21,522 bases of DNA from the IMG/VR virus record IMGVR_UViG_3300044621_001014, positions 1 to 21,522 of that record; one strand, 5' to 3'. Below the pieces are notes generated by a model. The model was given only the letters and a program-made list of their open reading frames with translations. It did not search any database and was not told the origin of the DNA. Below, piece after piece: positions 6,487-14,214 of the stretch (the stretch's first letter is position 1; every line of letters begins with the position of its first letter). Position numbers and translations under genes: made by a program. This stretch comes from a virus.

Positions 6487-6696
6487 ATGCCAAAACCACC
6501 CACATTGACGCCCAAAAGATTCGACAGAAGATTGACGTTAGAGCAACTAAATATTTTAGCGGCCGCCGGATCCGGAAACATCACAAAAGGTCTTGATGTC
6601 GTTTTGAGCTGCTACCAAGTACTGTATAACGCCGGCGTCAAAAGTGATGACAAGTTATTAATATTACTTTCAGATATACGGAAATCCGATAAGTGA
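6487..6696 (+). CDS. Small protein, possible ribbon-helix-helix DNA-binding regulator
   Basis: 69 residues starting MPKPPTLTPKRF. The stretch RFDRRLTLEQLNILAAAGSG then NITKGLDVVLSCYQVLYNAG has the layout of a ribbon-helix-helix protein: a short basic strand, a helix, a 'G-N-I-x-x-G' turn and a second helix. This is a pattern-level guess, not a firm match. It is the first rightward gene after the repeat-rich control region, and the gene's own first codons overlap an ACCCACA motif, which would suit an autoregulator. No Shine-Dalgarno is visible before the ATG, and the frame is closed by a stop at 6463-6465, so only this ATG or TTG 6505 can be the start. The gene could be weakly translated or not real. 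Confidence 0.5.
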   Translation: MPKPPTLTPKRFDRRLTLEQLNILAAAGSGNITKGLDVVLSCYQVLYNAGVKSDDKLLILLSDIRKSDK

Positions 6697-7039
6697 GGGT
6701 TTTTTATATATAGGCGCTTGACCGTACAGGTACCTGCGAAATGGTGCCCCACGCTTTCACCTATCACTAAAAACTATCAACCCTGGCCAGGTGATAGCCA
6801 GGTTCTATCCCCAATAGTCTGCGTCAATGGCCTGCGCATCATGTCCGCATAACGAGCATTATGTAAAACGCGCTCGGCTGTCGGCCGGTAGGCATTGGCT
6901 ATCGACCGCTTGCTTTTGTGACAACTTTGATGGGGGGGGAGGGGTCGGTCTGTCAGATTAAAATTTGCGGGTACCTCCAACCCACAAAAAAAAGCAAACC
7001 GGCTACAATGCTCGAAGCTTTCCAACTGGAGAAAAAGCG
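6697..7039. other. Noncoding stretch between control region and terminase genes
   Basis: 343 bases with no supportable gene on either strand. It holds a 7-bp inverted repeat CTATCAC/GTGATAG around a CCTGGCCAGG palindrome (about 6760-6797), a dif-like sequence (6842-6869), a purine tract of eight G, one A and four G (6932-6944), one more ACCCACA (6980-6986) running into an A8 tract, and a -10-like TACAAT (7004-7009) without a good -35. Lying just upstream of the terminase genes it may also include the packaging site and the late promoter; neither is proven. No tRNA fold was found. Confidence 0.55.
6842..6869 (+). other. dif-like XerC/XerD recombination site (candidate attP or resolution site)
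   Basis: The left arm TGTCCGCATAA matches the XerC half of E. coli dif (GGTGCGCATAA) at 9 of 11 positions. A 6-base centre CGAGCA follows. The right arm TTATGTAAAAC matches the XerD half (TTATGTTAAAT) at 9 of 11. The spacing is exactly that of dif, and the inner dyad GCATAA-N6-TTATG is intact. The centre differs from the chromosomal TGTATA. It lies in a noncoding gap, where an attachment or dimer-resolution site would be expected. The comparison was made by eye from the known dif sequence; binding and function are inference. Confidence 0.5.
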
Positions 7040-7372
7040 ATGGCAACGGAATACAAAGCACCGCGCAAACTGCCGATGACTGAGAGTCAGAAGATCAAGG
7101 AGTTGCGCCGGATGATGATCGAGGGGCGCGGCAAGGCGGTCGTGCAAAAGATCATCGACATTGCGTTAGAGGACGGCCACCCAGGCCAGATGGCGGCGCT
7201 AAAGATGTGCGTCGACCGCACGCTCCCGGTCAGTATGTTTGAGAAGACCAACGGCCAGCGCAGCGCAGTCACCATCAACATCACAGGCATGGACGGCACG
7301 CCACTTCAGATCGGCGCATCCAGCACCCCCGAACCGCTGACGCTGGAGATGGAGACACCGAACAATGGCTGA
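7040..7372 (+). CDS. Putative small terminase subunit
   Basis: 110-residue protein starting MATEYKAPRKLP. The frame is open upstream, but this ATG has GGAG eight bases before it. The gene directly precedes the large terminase and overlaps it by eight bases, the usual place of the DNA-recognition subunit. The sequence has a basic helical N-terminus (SQKIKELRRMMIEGRGKAVVQKIIDIALEDG), a stretch AALKMCVDRTLPVSMFEK, and a beta strand SAVTINITGM. This order is characteristic of short proteins found before podovirus terminases. It would bind the packaging site on concatemeric DNA and recruit the large subunit. No classical helix-turn-helix is obvious, so the role rests on position and general likeness. 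Confidence 0.7.
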   Translation: MATEYKAPRKLPMTESQKIKELRRMMIEGRGKAVVQKIIDIALEDGHPGQMAALKMCVDRTLPVSMFEKTNGQRSAVTINITGMDGTPLQIGASSTPEPLTLEMETPNNG

Positions 7373-8624
7373 CTTGAACTTTCAACTGCTGCCGTGGCAG
7401 CAGACGGTTTTCTCCGATCCGACGCGCTTCAAAGTCGTCGCGGCCGGACGCCGGTGCGGTAAATCGAGACTGGCGGCGACCACCTTGCTAATCGAGGGAC
7501 TGCGCTGCCCGCCCGGCTCTGCCGTGCTGTATGTCGCGCCCACCCAGGGCCAAGCGCGGCAGATTATCTGGAACGTGTTGCTCGATCTAGGGCGCGACGT
7601 GATCGCCAACAGTCACATCAACAACCAGGACATCACGCTGATCAACGGGGCGACGATCTATGTCAGAGGCGCCGACCGGCCCGACACCCTGCGCGGGGTG
7701 AGCTTGACCTACGCCGTGCTGGATGAAGTGGCCGACATTAAGCCCGAGGCGTGGGAGCAGGTCATTCGAGCGTCGTTGTCGGACAAGAAGGGGCGTGGGT
7801 TGTTCATCGGCACGCCCAAGGGCAGGAACTGGTTCCACGACTTGTACAAGTTGGGGCAGACGCAAGACGATGACGACTGGAAGAGCTGGCACTTCACCAC
7901 CAAGGACAACCCGCTAATCGACCCGACTGAGATCGAGTCGGCGAAGAAGACGCTGTCGACGTTTGCATTTAAGCAAGAATACATGGCGAGCTTCGACAAC
8001 GCCGGGGCGGACGTGTTCAAGGAAGACTGGATCAAGTACAGCGACGAGCCGCAGTACGGCAGTTACTACGTGGCGGTCGATCTGGCGGGGTTTGAAGAGG
8101 TGGCCAAGCAGGCGGCGAACTCCAAGAAGCGCTTAGACGAGTCGGCGATTGCGATTGTAAAGGTGACCGAGGACGGCACGTGGTGGGTGAAGGACATCTG
8201 GCACGGGCGGTGGGACATCCGGGAGACGGCGGCGAAGATCCTGATGGCCATGCGCGATTACCGGCCGATGTCGGTGGGGATCGAGCGGGGGGCACTAAAG
8301 AACGCGGTTTTGCCGTATTTGAGTGACTTAATGCGTAAGAATAATGTATATTCGCACATAGTTGACCTGACGCACGGCAACCGAAAAAAGGCCGACCGGA
8401 TAATCTGGGGACTCCAAGGTCGTTTCGAGCATGGACGCATCGTGCTAAACGAAGACGGCGATTGGGAAACATTCCTCGACCAACTGCTGTTGTTTCCTGC
8501 GCAGGGCGTGCATGATGACCTGCCCGATGCATTGTCCTACATAGACCAGTTGGCCGTAACCTCTTACTTTGCGGACGACGCGGATGATGATTGGGAACCA
8601 ATCGACGTGATCGCTGGAGTGTGA
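7365..8624 (+). CDS. terL: Terminase large subunit (packaging ATPase and nuclease)
   Basis: 419-residue motor that pumps DNA into the prohead and cuts the concatemer. The ATPase half shows Walker A GRRCGKS (28-34), Walker B AVLDE (D120, E121) and the coupling motif IGTPKG (148-153). The nuclease half has an RNase H-like set of acidic residues: D239 in YVAVDLAG, E307 in VGIERGA, and D384/D385/D388 in HDDLPDAL. The length is typical of compact podovirus large terminases. The start overlaps the small terminase stop, with GGAG ten bases upstream. One base separates its stop from the portal start, so packaging genes form one coupled unit. All catalytic residues look intact. Confidence 0.96.
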   Translation: MADLNFQLLPWQQTVFSDPTRFKVVAAGRRCGKSRLAATTLLIEGLRCPPGSAVLYVAPTQGQARQIIWNVLLDLGRDVIANSHINNQDITLINGATIYVRGADRPDTLRGVSLTYAVLDEVADIKPEAWEQVIRASLSDKKGRGLFIGTPKGRNWFHDLYKLGQTQDDDDWKSWHFTTKDNPLIDPTEIESAKKTLSTFAFKQEYMASFDNAGADVFKEDWIKYSDEPQYGSYYVAVDLAGFEEVAKQAANSKKRLDESAIAIVKVTEDGTWWVKDIWHGRWDIRETAAKILMAMRDYRPMSVGIERGALKNAVLPYLSDLMRKNNVYSHIVDLTHGNRKKADRIIWGLQGRFEHGRIVLNEDGDWETFLDQLLLFPAQGVHDDLPDALSYIDQLAVTSYFADDADDDWEPIDVIAGV

Positions 8625-8625
8625 G

Positions 8626-10674
8626 ATGGACCAAAACGACTTTGATCAGCCAGACGAGGCCGATAAAGAGTTAGTTTCTTTCGTGACTGATCATTGTGAT
8701 CGGTGGCGTACCTACCGAGACATCAATTTCCTGCCAAGCTGGGAAGAGTACGAACGTATCTTCCGTGGCGAGTGGGCAATCGAAGACAAGACCCGCGAAT
8801 CTGAACGCTCCCGCCTGGTCACGCCGATGACGCAGCAGGCGGTGGAGACGCGCCACGCCGAGATCATGGAGGCGATTTTTGGCTCGGGCGAGTACTTCGA
8901 CATCGAAGACGACTTGAAGGACATCGACGGCAGCCCACTGGACGTGGAGATGCTAAAGCGCCAGTTGATGGAGGACTTCAAGAAGGACAAGATCAGAAAA
9001 TCTATCGATCACATCGAGTTGTTAGCCGAAATCTATGGCACCGGTATTGGTGAGATCGTGGTCAGCATGGAGAAGGAGTACATGCCGGCTACGCAACCGA
9101 TCCCTGGCCAGATGGGGCAGGCGGCCATTGGCGTGATCGAGAAGCCGCGGGTGTCGGTCAAGTTGGTGCCGGTGAACCCGAAGAACTTCCTATTTGACCC
9201 GAACGGCACGTCGGTCGACGACTGCATGGGCGTGGCGATTGAGAAGTACGTATCGATCCACAAGGTGGTGCGCAACATCGAGCGCGGCATCTATCGCAAA
9301 GTCAACATCACCCCGACGTACGAAGACACTGATCTGGAGCCGACACAAGAGGTCAGCGCCTACGAAGATGAGAAGGTCAAGCTTCTGACCTACTACGGTC
9401 TGGTGCCTAAAGAGTACATCGCCAAGTTGAACGAAAGCGACGAGGAGATGGTCGATCTGTTCCCGGAAGATTCAGCGGCCGAGGACTACAGCGACATGGT
9501 CGAGGCGATCGTTGTGATCGCCAACGACGGGATGCTCTTGAAGGCCGAAGAGAATCCGTACATGATGAAGGATCGTCCGGTGCTGTCGTACCAGGACGAC
9601 ACGGTGCCCAACCGCTTGCTAGGGCGGGGGACGGTGGAGAAGGCGTACAACATGCAGAAAGCGATCGACGCAGAAGTGCGCTCGCATTTGGATGGACTGG
9701 CGCTGACATCGGCGCCGATGATGGCAATGGACGCGACGCGTCTGCCACGTGGGGCGAAGTTTGAAGTGCGTCCGGGCAAGGCGATTCTAACCAACGGCAA
9801 CCCGAACGAGATTCTGTTTCCGTTCAAGTTTGGTCAGACGTCGAACGACAACTTGGCCACCGCCCAGCGGTTTGAGACGATGCTGTTGCAGGCAACCGGC
9901 ACGTTGGACAGTCAAGGGATGGTCAGCCAAGTCTCGCGTGACGGTGGCAACGCCGGCATGTCGATGGCAGTCGCCTCGATCATTAAGAAGTACAAGCGCA
10001 CGCTGGTGAACTTCCAAGAAGACTTTTTGATGCCATTCATCAAGAAGTCGGCGTTTAGGTACATGCAGTTCGACCCCGAGCGGTATCCGTCGGTGGATAT
10101 GAACTTCATCCCAACTGCGACACTGGGCATCATCGCTCGCGAGTACGAGCAGGCGCAGTTCATTGCGCTGTTGCAGACCTTGGGGCCAGACACACCGGTG
10201 CTGCCGTTGATTCTGAAGGGCATTGTGGCCAACAGCTCGCTGTCTAACCGCATGGAGCTGATGGAGTCGCTGACACAGATGGCGCAGCCGAACCCAGAAC
10301 AGCAGCAAATGGCGCAGATGCAGCAGCAGTTGGCTATGCAAGCAGCGCAGGCGCAGATCGCGGTCAATCAGACGCAGGCCGAGCAGAACCGTGCAGAGGC
10401 CACGAAGACGCTGATCGAGGCGCGGTTGAAGCCGGTCGAGACGGAAGCGAAGATCATGGCGGCCAATACGCAGAATTTGCCGAACAATGATGAGCTGGCG
10501 TCCAAAGAGTTCGACAAGCGGGTCAAGATTGCTGAATTGATGTTGAAAGAAGCCGACATCAAGAACAAATCAAAGATTGTTGAGATGCAGATGGCGGATA
10601 AACAGAACAAGATCAGCGGCATGGAAGAAGACTTCCTTGAAGAACTGACCAAGGAGCTGTCGAATGGACGTTGA
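8626..10674 (+). CDS. Portal protein (podovirus type)
   Basis: 682-residue protein that forms the dodecameric ring through which DNA enters and leaves the capsid. The assignment rests on position directly after the large terminase, size, and sequence style: an N-terminal helical part (WEEYERIFRGEW, then QQAVETRHAEIMEAIFGSGEYFDI), a long mixed core with PVNPKNFLFDPNG and DRPVLSYQDDTVPNRLLGRG, and a wing or barrel region rich in Gln and Ala (about 555-620, with QMAQMQQQLAMQAAQAQ) that would be a long helix. This layout is usual for portals of T7-like and related uncultured podoviruses. GGAG lies six bases before the ATG. Its last eleven bases overlap the fibre gene. Confidence 0.88.
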   Translation: MDQNDFDQPDEADKELVSFVTDHCDRWRTYRDINFLPSWEEYERIFRGEWAIEDKTRESERSRLVTPMTQQAVETRHAEIMEAIFGSGEYFDIEDDLKDIDGSPLDVEMLKRQLMEDFKKDKIRKSIDHIELLAEIYGTGIGEIVVSMEKEYMPATQPIPGQMGQAAIGVIEKPRVSVKLVPVNPKNFLFDPNGTSVDDCMGVAIEKYVSIHKVVRNIERGIYRKVNITPTYEDTDLEPTQEVSAYEDEKVKLLTYYGLVPKEYIAKLNESDEEMVDLFPEDSAAEDYSDMVEAIVVIANDGMLLKAEENPYMMKDRPVLSYQDDTVPNRLLGRGTVEKAYNMQKAIDAEVRSHLDGLALTSAPMMAMDATRLPRGAKFEVRPGKAILTNGNPNEILFPFKFGQTSNDNLATAQRFETMLLQATGTLDSQGMVSQVSRDGGNAGMSMAVASIIKKYKRTLVNFQEDFLMPFIKKSAFRYMQFDPERYPSVDMNFIPTATLGIIAREYEQAQFIALLQTLGPDTPVLPLILKGIVANSSLSNRMELMESLTQMAQPNPEQQQMAQMQQQLAMQAAQAQIAVNQTQAEQNRAEATKTLIEARLKPVETEAKIMAANTQNLPNNDELASKEFDKRVKIAELMLKEADIKNKSKIVEMQMADKQNKISGMEEDFLEELTKELSNGR

Positions 10675-13477
10675 AAGCCTCGCTAAACAGTTAATTCTGC
10701 AAAACATGACGCCAGAGCAGCAAAATGCTGTTCTGGAGTCGGTTCGTGCGTCACTTTTAGAGGCTAGAAGCAACCAAAAACGTCGTGTCAGTGAAAACGT
10801 CGGCATGGTGGTCGACGCCTTGAAGAAGATCGAGGAGGACATTCGTGCCAAATACGACGATCTAGGTCAGAAAATCACGGATCGGGTCAACTCGGTACGT
10901 GATGGTGTCGATGGTATCGACGGCCGCGACGGTAAAGACGGTAAAGATGGCCGCCCAGGCCGGGACGGCGCTACGGGACCGATGGGTCCAGCCGGTAAAG
11001 ACGGCGTTAATGGTGTCGATGGTGAAGATGGTGTGTCGGTTACGGACGCCAAGATTGATTTTGACGGCTCACTCGTCATTACGCTGTCGAATGGCCGTGA
11101 GATTAACGTCGGTGAAGTCGTTGCACCTGATCTAGCCGAGCGGATCAAGGTCATCACTAACGGTGGCGGCACGTCGCAGACGGTGTTGGATGCATTGGCC
11201 AGTCTGCAAGCGCAGATTGATGCATTGGTAGTGCTTGACTATCAAGGTACATGGAACGCTTCTACCAATACACCAACCCTAGCGTCTGGTGTCGGCACTT
11301 CGGGTTACTACTACATTGTGTCAGTCGCTGGATCAACTACTCTTGACGGCATTAGCGATTGGCAGCCGGGCGATTGGTTGATTTTTAATGGTACTGTCTG
11401 GCAAAAGATTGATCAGAGCTGGGCGACAGCAGGCGCGAACAACAACATCACCTCAATGACGGGGATCACCGGCGGTATTTCGTCGCCGGATTTCATTCAG
11501 TTTGACACTGGTGCAACAGTCACAAACGCAGCCGGTCGGCTGTACTGGGATGCTACTCAGCAGACTATGACAGTCGGCTTAAACGCCAATATCGCTGCCG
11601 ATATAGGTCAGACCTTGTACGCCTACGCGACGAACGCGGAATCGGTGACGATTACTAAGGGTCAGCCGGTCTATATGTTCGCCGCGCAAGGCGATCGGGT
11701 GTCGGTCAAGCTTGCGTACAACACAGGCGACGCGACATCGGCAAAGACTTTGGGCGTTTGCGCTGAAGATATTGGTGCCAATCAGGCCGGCATGATTCTG
11801 TGCCAAGGTGTGCAGGATGGTTTGAATCTTGGTGCATACACCGCAGGCGATACGTTGTATCTAGGCGCGACTGCTGGCACACTGACTAGTACAAAGCCAT
11901 ACGCACCAAATCATTTGGTCTATATCGGTGTGGTCGAGCGCGCGAATGCCGGCAACGGTCGTCTGTACGTGCGCGTACAGAACGGTTATGAACTGGACGA
12001 GCTGCATAACGTCTCAGCGCAGAACCCATCAAACGGTCAGGTGTTGATCTATAACGCGTCGACCAGTCTGTGGGAGAAAAACACACTGACTGACGGCACG
12101 GGCATTACGATCACTGAGGGCGCTGGATCAATTACGGTTACTAATGCGGGCGTATTAAGCGCCATAGCTGGCACCGGTATTTCTGTGTCTGGTGCAACGG
12201 GTAATGTGACGATTACCAATAGCGCGCCAGACCAGACAGTGTCGTTGAGTGCAGGCACTGGCATAAGTACTAGCGGTACTTACCCTAACTTTACGATTAC
12301 TAATAGCGCCCCGGATCAAACGGTATCGTTGACTGGTGCGGGTACGACTAGCATTTCAGGCACCTACCCAAGTTTTACGATTACCTCAAACGATCAGTAC
12401 GTTGGTACTGTCACTAGCGTTGGCGGCACAGGCACAGTTAATGGCATTACATTGACCGGCGCAGTAACGTCCAGCGGCAGCCTTACTCTCGGCGGTACAT
12501 TATCTGGCGTTAGTCTAAGCACGCAGGTAACAGGCACATTACCGATCGCTAACGGCGGTACAGGCGAGACATCTAGACAAGCGGCGATGGACGCTTTGGC
12601 CGGCGCTGTCACGTCTGGACAGTATTTGCGCGGTGACGGAACTGACGTAGTGATGTCCGCTATACAAGCTGGGGACGTTCCCACATTAAATCAAAATACT
12701 ACAGGTAGCGCAGCAACATTAACTACCGCCAGAACTATACAAACAGACCTTGCCAGCACTTCATCGGCGTCGTTTAATGGTTCCTCAAACATTACGCCGG
12801 GAGTAACCGGTACATTAAGCGTAGCTAATGGTGGTACCGGGCAAACATCTTACACAGACGGTCAACTTTTAATCGGAAACTCAACAGGCAATACGCTTGT
12901 TAAGAGTACGTTGACTGCTGGATCAGGCATCAGCATAACGAACGGCGCGGGTTCGATTACGATCGCGGCGTCTGGTGGTGGCGGATCGGGCACTGTGACA
13001 AGTGTATCCGCTGGTGCTGGTATGAGCTTTACTACCATCACAACTAGCGGTTCTGTTGCGATGGGTACGCCTAGCACTATCACTAACACATCGACAAATA
13101 CCGCGTCAGGAACATCTCATAACCATGCCTTAACGGGTGAGCTTGTAGAGACAACTTCTGGAAGCCCACTTTACTACGGCGCAAGAGCTTGGGTGAATTT
13201 TAACGGTACTGGAACGGTTTCAATTCGTGATAGCGTGAACGTATCGAGTATTTCAGATAATGGCACTGGAACTTATACGGTTAATTTTTCTACTGCTATG
13301 CCTGATGCGAATTATTCAATGGTTGCCACAACAAATCGGACTAGCGCGGTAAACGGCACAGTCTTTAATCAGGATTCTGGTACAGCACCAACAACCTCGG
13401 CTGTTCGTATTATTACTTTTAGAGTAGGTACAGGAGCTGTTGATACTGAGAATAACTATGTTGCTGTCTTTCGCTGA
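10664..13477 (+). CDS. Collagen-like fibre protein (tail or head fibre)
   Basis: 937-residue fibrous virion protein. Residues 1-80 look coiled-coil (EDIRAKYDDLGQKITDRV). Residues 81-125 are about fifteen Gly-X-Y triplets (GRDGKDGKDGRPG type), a collagen-like triple helix. About 192-252 is a compact module (DYQGTWNASTNTPTL through DWQPGDWLIFNGTVWQKID) common in phage fibres. Beta-rich Thr/Gly/Ser repeats follow, including a 28-residue tandem repeat (ITNSAPDQTVSL) and two NGGTG-x-TS motifs (around 630 and 721). The C-terminal part contains AMPDANYSMVATT, a phrase typical of fibre tips. AAGGAG lies seven bases before the ATG. It sits between portal and scaffold instead of with the tail genes, so whether it is on the tail or the head is open. 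It probably mediates host binding. Confidence 0.85.
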   Translation: MDVESLAKQLILQNMTPEQQNAVLESVRASLLEARSNQKRRVSENVGMVVDALKKIEEDIRAKYDDLGQKITDRVNSVRDGVDGIDGRDGKDGKDGRPGRDGATGPMGPAGKDGVNGVDGEDGVSVTDAKIDFDGSLVITLSNGREINVGEVVAPDLAERIKVITNGGGTSQTVLDALASLQAQIDALVVLDYQGTWNASTNTPTLASGVGTSGYYYIVSVAGSTTLDGISDWQPGDWLIFNGTVWQKIDQSWATAGANNNITSMTGITGGISSPDFIQFDTGATVTNAAGRLYWDATQQTMTVGLNANIAADIGQTLYAYATNAESVTITKGQPVYMFAAQGDRVSVKLAYNTGDATSAKTLGVCAEDIGANQAGMILCQGVQDGLNLGAYTAGDTLYLGATAGTLTSTKPYAPNHLVYIGVVERANAGNGRLYVRVQNGYELDELHNVSAQNPSNGQVLIYNASTSLWEKNTLTDGTGITITEGAGSITVTNAGVLSAIAGTGISVSGATGNVTITNSAPDQTVSLSAGTGISTSGTYPNFTITNSAPDQTVSLTGAGTTSISGTYPSFTITSNDQYVGTVTSVGGTGTVNGITLTGAVTSSGSLTLGGTLSGVSLSTQVTGTLPIANGGTGETSRQAAMDALAGAVTSGQYLRGDGTDVVMSAIQAGDVPTLNQNTTGSAATLTTARTIQTDLASTSSASFNGSSNITPGVTGTLSVANGGTGQTSYTDGQLLIGNSTGNTLVKSTLTAGSGISITNGAGSITIAASGGGGSGTVTSVSAGAGMSFTTITTSGSVAMGTPSTITNTSTNTASGTSHNHALTGELVETTSGSPLYYGARAWVNFNGTGTVSIRDSVNVSSISDNGTGTYTVNFSTAMPDANYSMVATTNRTSAVNGTVFNQDSGTAPTTSAVRIITFRVGTGAVDTENNYVAVFR

Positions 13478-13490
13478 AATGGTGTAGATA

Positions 13491-13745
13491 ATGAACCAAA
13501 GAATAATTTACGCAAACGACGAAGGTGGTGTGGTGGTCATAGCACCTGCGCCAGAGTGCTTAAAAGAACATACGATAGAAGAAATAGCCGCTAAGGATGT
13601 TCCTGCTGGAAAGCCATTTAAGATTGTTGCAATGGATGATATTCCAACCGATAGAACTTTTCGTAATGCGTGGGAAGCGGTCATTGATGAGCCGGATGGA
13701 GTGGGTGCTGAAAGCAACGAGTTTCCTGCGAGGGAGGAAGTATGA
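13491..13745 (+). CDS. Small fibre-associated hypothetical protein
   Basis: 84 residues starting MNQRIIYANDEGGVVVIAPAPECL. Short proteins opening with 'RIIYxNDEGGVxVxxP' occur next to fibre genes in many phages, but their function is not established. GGTG lies six bases before the ATG and the gene begins thirteen bases after the fibre stop. Its stop overlaps the next ATG (ATGA), so the two are translationally coupled. Residues 45-68 (IVAMDDIPTDRTFRNAWEAVID) look like a compact alpha/beta end. A role as fibre assembly helper is a position-based guess. Confidence 0.75.
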   Translation: MNQRIIYANDEGGVVVIAPAPECLKEHTIEEIAAKDVPAGKPFKIVAMDDIPTDRTFRNAWEAVIDEPDGVGAESNEFPAREEV

Positions 13746-13975
13746 TTGTCGTAAATATCGATAAGGCTAAAACAATAGCCCATGATATACGTCGTGCTGC
13801 CCGTGCGGAAGAATTTAAACCGTATGATGAAGTCATCATGAAGCAGATTCCTGGGGTAGATGCTCAGGCCGCAGAAACAGCACGACAAACTATCCGAGAA
13901 AAATATGCGGCCATACAAGCCGATATTGACGCCGCCGCTACACCGGGCGAAATTAAACAAGCATTAGGTATCTGA
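13742..13975 (+). CDS. Small helical protein coupled to fibre gene cluster, possible chaperone
   Basis: 77 residues, mostly helical and rich in Ala, Ile, Lys and Glu (KAKTIAHDIRRAARAEEF; AAETARQTIREKYAAIQADIDAAATPGEIKQAL). The ending 'I-x-A-A-x-T-x-x-E-I/L' resembles the C-terminal helices of tail-fibre assembly chaperones and of small phage proteins paired with them. It starts in an ATGA overlap with the gene before, with GGAGG just upstream, and its stop overlaps the next start (TGATG). I infer it works with the upstream 84-residue protein, possibly to fold or attach the fibre; no direct proof is in the sequence. Confidence 0.75.
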   Translation: MIVVNIDKAKTIAHDIRRAARAEEFKPYDEVIMKQIPGVDAQAAETARQTIREKYAAIQADIDAAATPGEIKQALGI

Positions 13976-14214
13976 TGACGCCAGAGCTGCAAAAATACTA
14001 TGAAGACAGGTTTTCCATGATGGCCACACCAGGCTGGGCGGATCTGTTGGAAGATATTGACAAGATAATATTGACGTTGCAGGATATTTCTACCATTGAT
14101 GGCGAGAAAGACTTACAATTTAAGAAAGGCGAATTGTCTATCCTGACTTGGCTGAGAAACCTTAAATCGGTCAGCGAACAAGCTTATGAGGACTTAAATG
14201 CGCAGGATGTATGA
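13975..14214 (+). CDS. Hypothetical small phage protein
   Basis: 79 residues starting MTPELQKYYEDRFSMMATPGWADLLEDIDKI. The phrase 'M-x-A-x-x-G-W-x-D-L-x-E-D' is one I associate with short conserved proteins in the structural region of podoviruses, function unknown. The remainder is helical and acidic (DLQFKKGELSILTWLRNLKSVSEQAYEDL). The start shares one base with the previous stop. The end overlaps the following gene by 17 bases. It could be a minor virion or assembly protein. Confidence 0.75.
   Translation: MTPELQKYYEDRFSMMATPGWADLLEDIDKIILTLQDISTIDGEKDLQFKKGELSILTWLRNLKSVSEQAYEDLNAQDV

Noticed and set aside
6198-6584. Open frame of 128 codons on the - strand through the repeat-rich region
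   Set aside because: It reads through the repeats and overlaps the + strand promoter and gene; composition follows the repeats and no family likeness is seen.
6679-6705. Terminator at the T6 run after the 69-residue gene
   Set aside because: Only a 3-bp stem can be formed before the T run, and it is separated from it by eleven bases.
6760-6830. Possible tRNA in the folded region with CTATCAC/GTGATAG and GGTTCTATCC
   Set aside because: The T-arm-like sequence has no matching 5-bp stem, and no anticodon or acceptor stem can be paired.
6777-7061. 94-codon - strand frame in the noncoding gap before the terminase
   Set aside because: No ribosome binding site, no recognisable sequence, and it crosses the dif-like site and the G tract into the small terminase start.
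8032-8634. Open frame of 200 codons on the - strand across the large terminase
   Set aside because: Antisense to conserved nuclease residues of the terminase; the product is Pro/Ser/Arg-rich, typical of a shadow frame.
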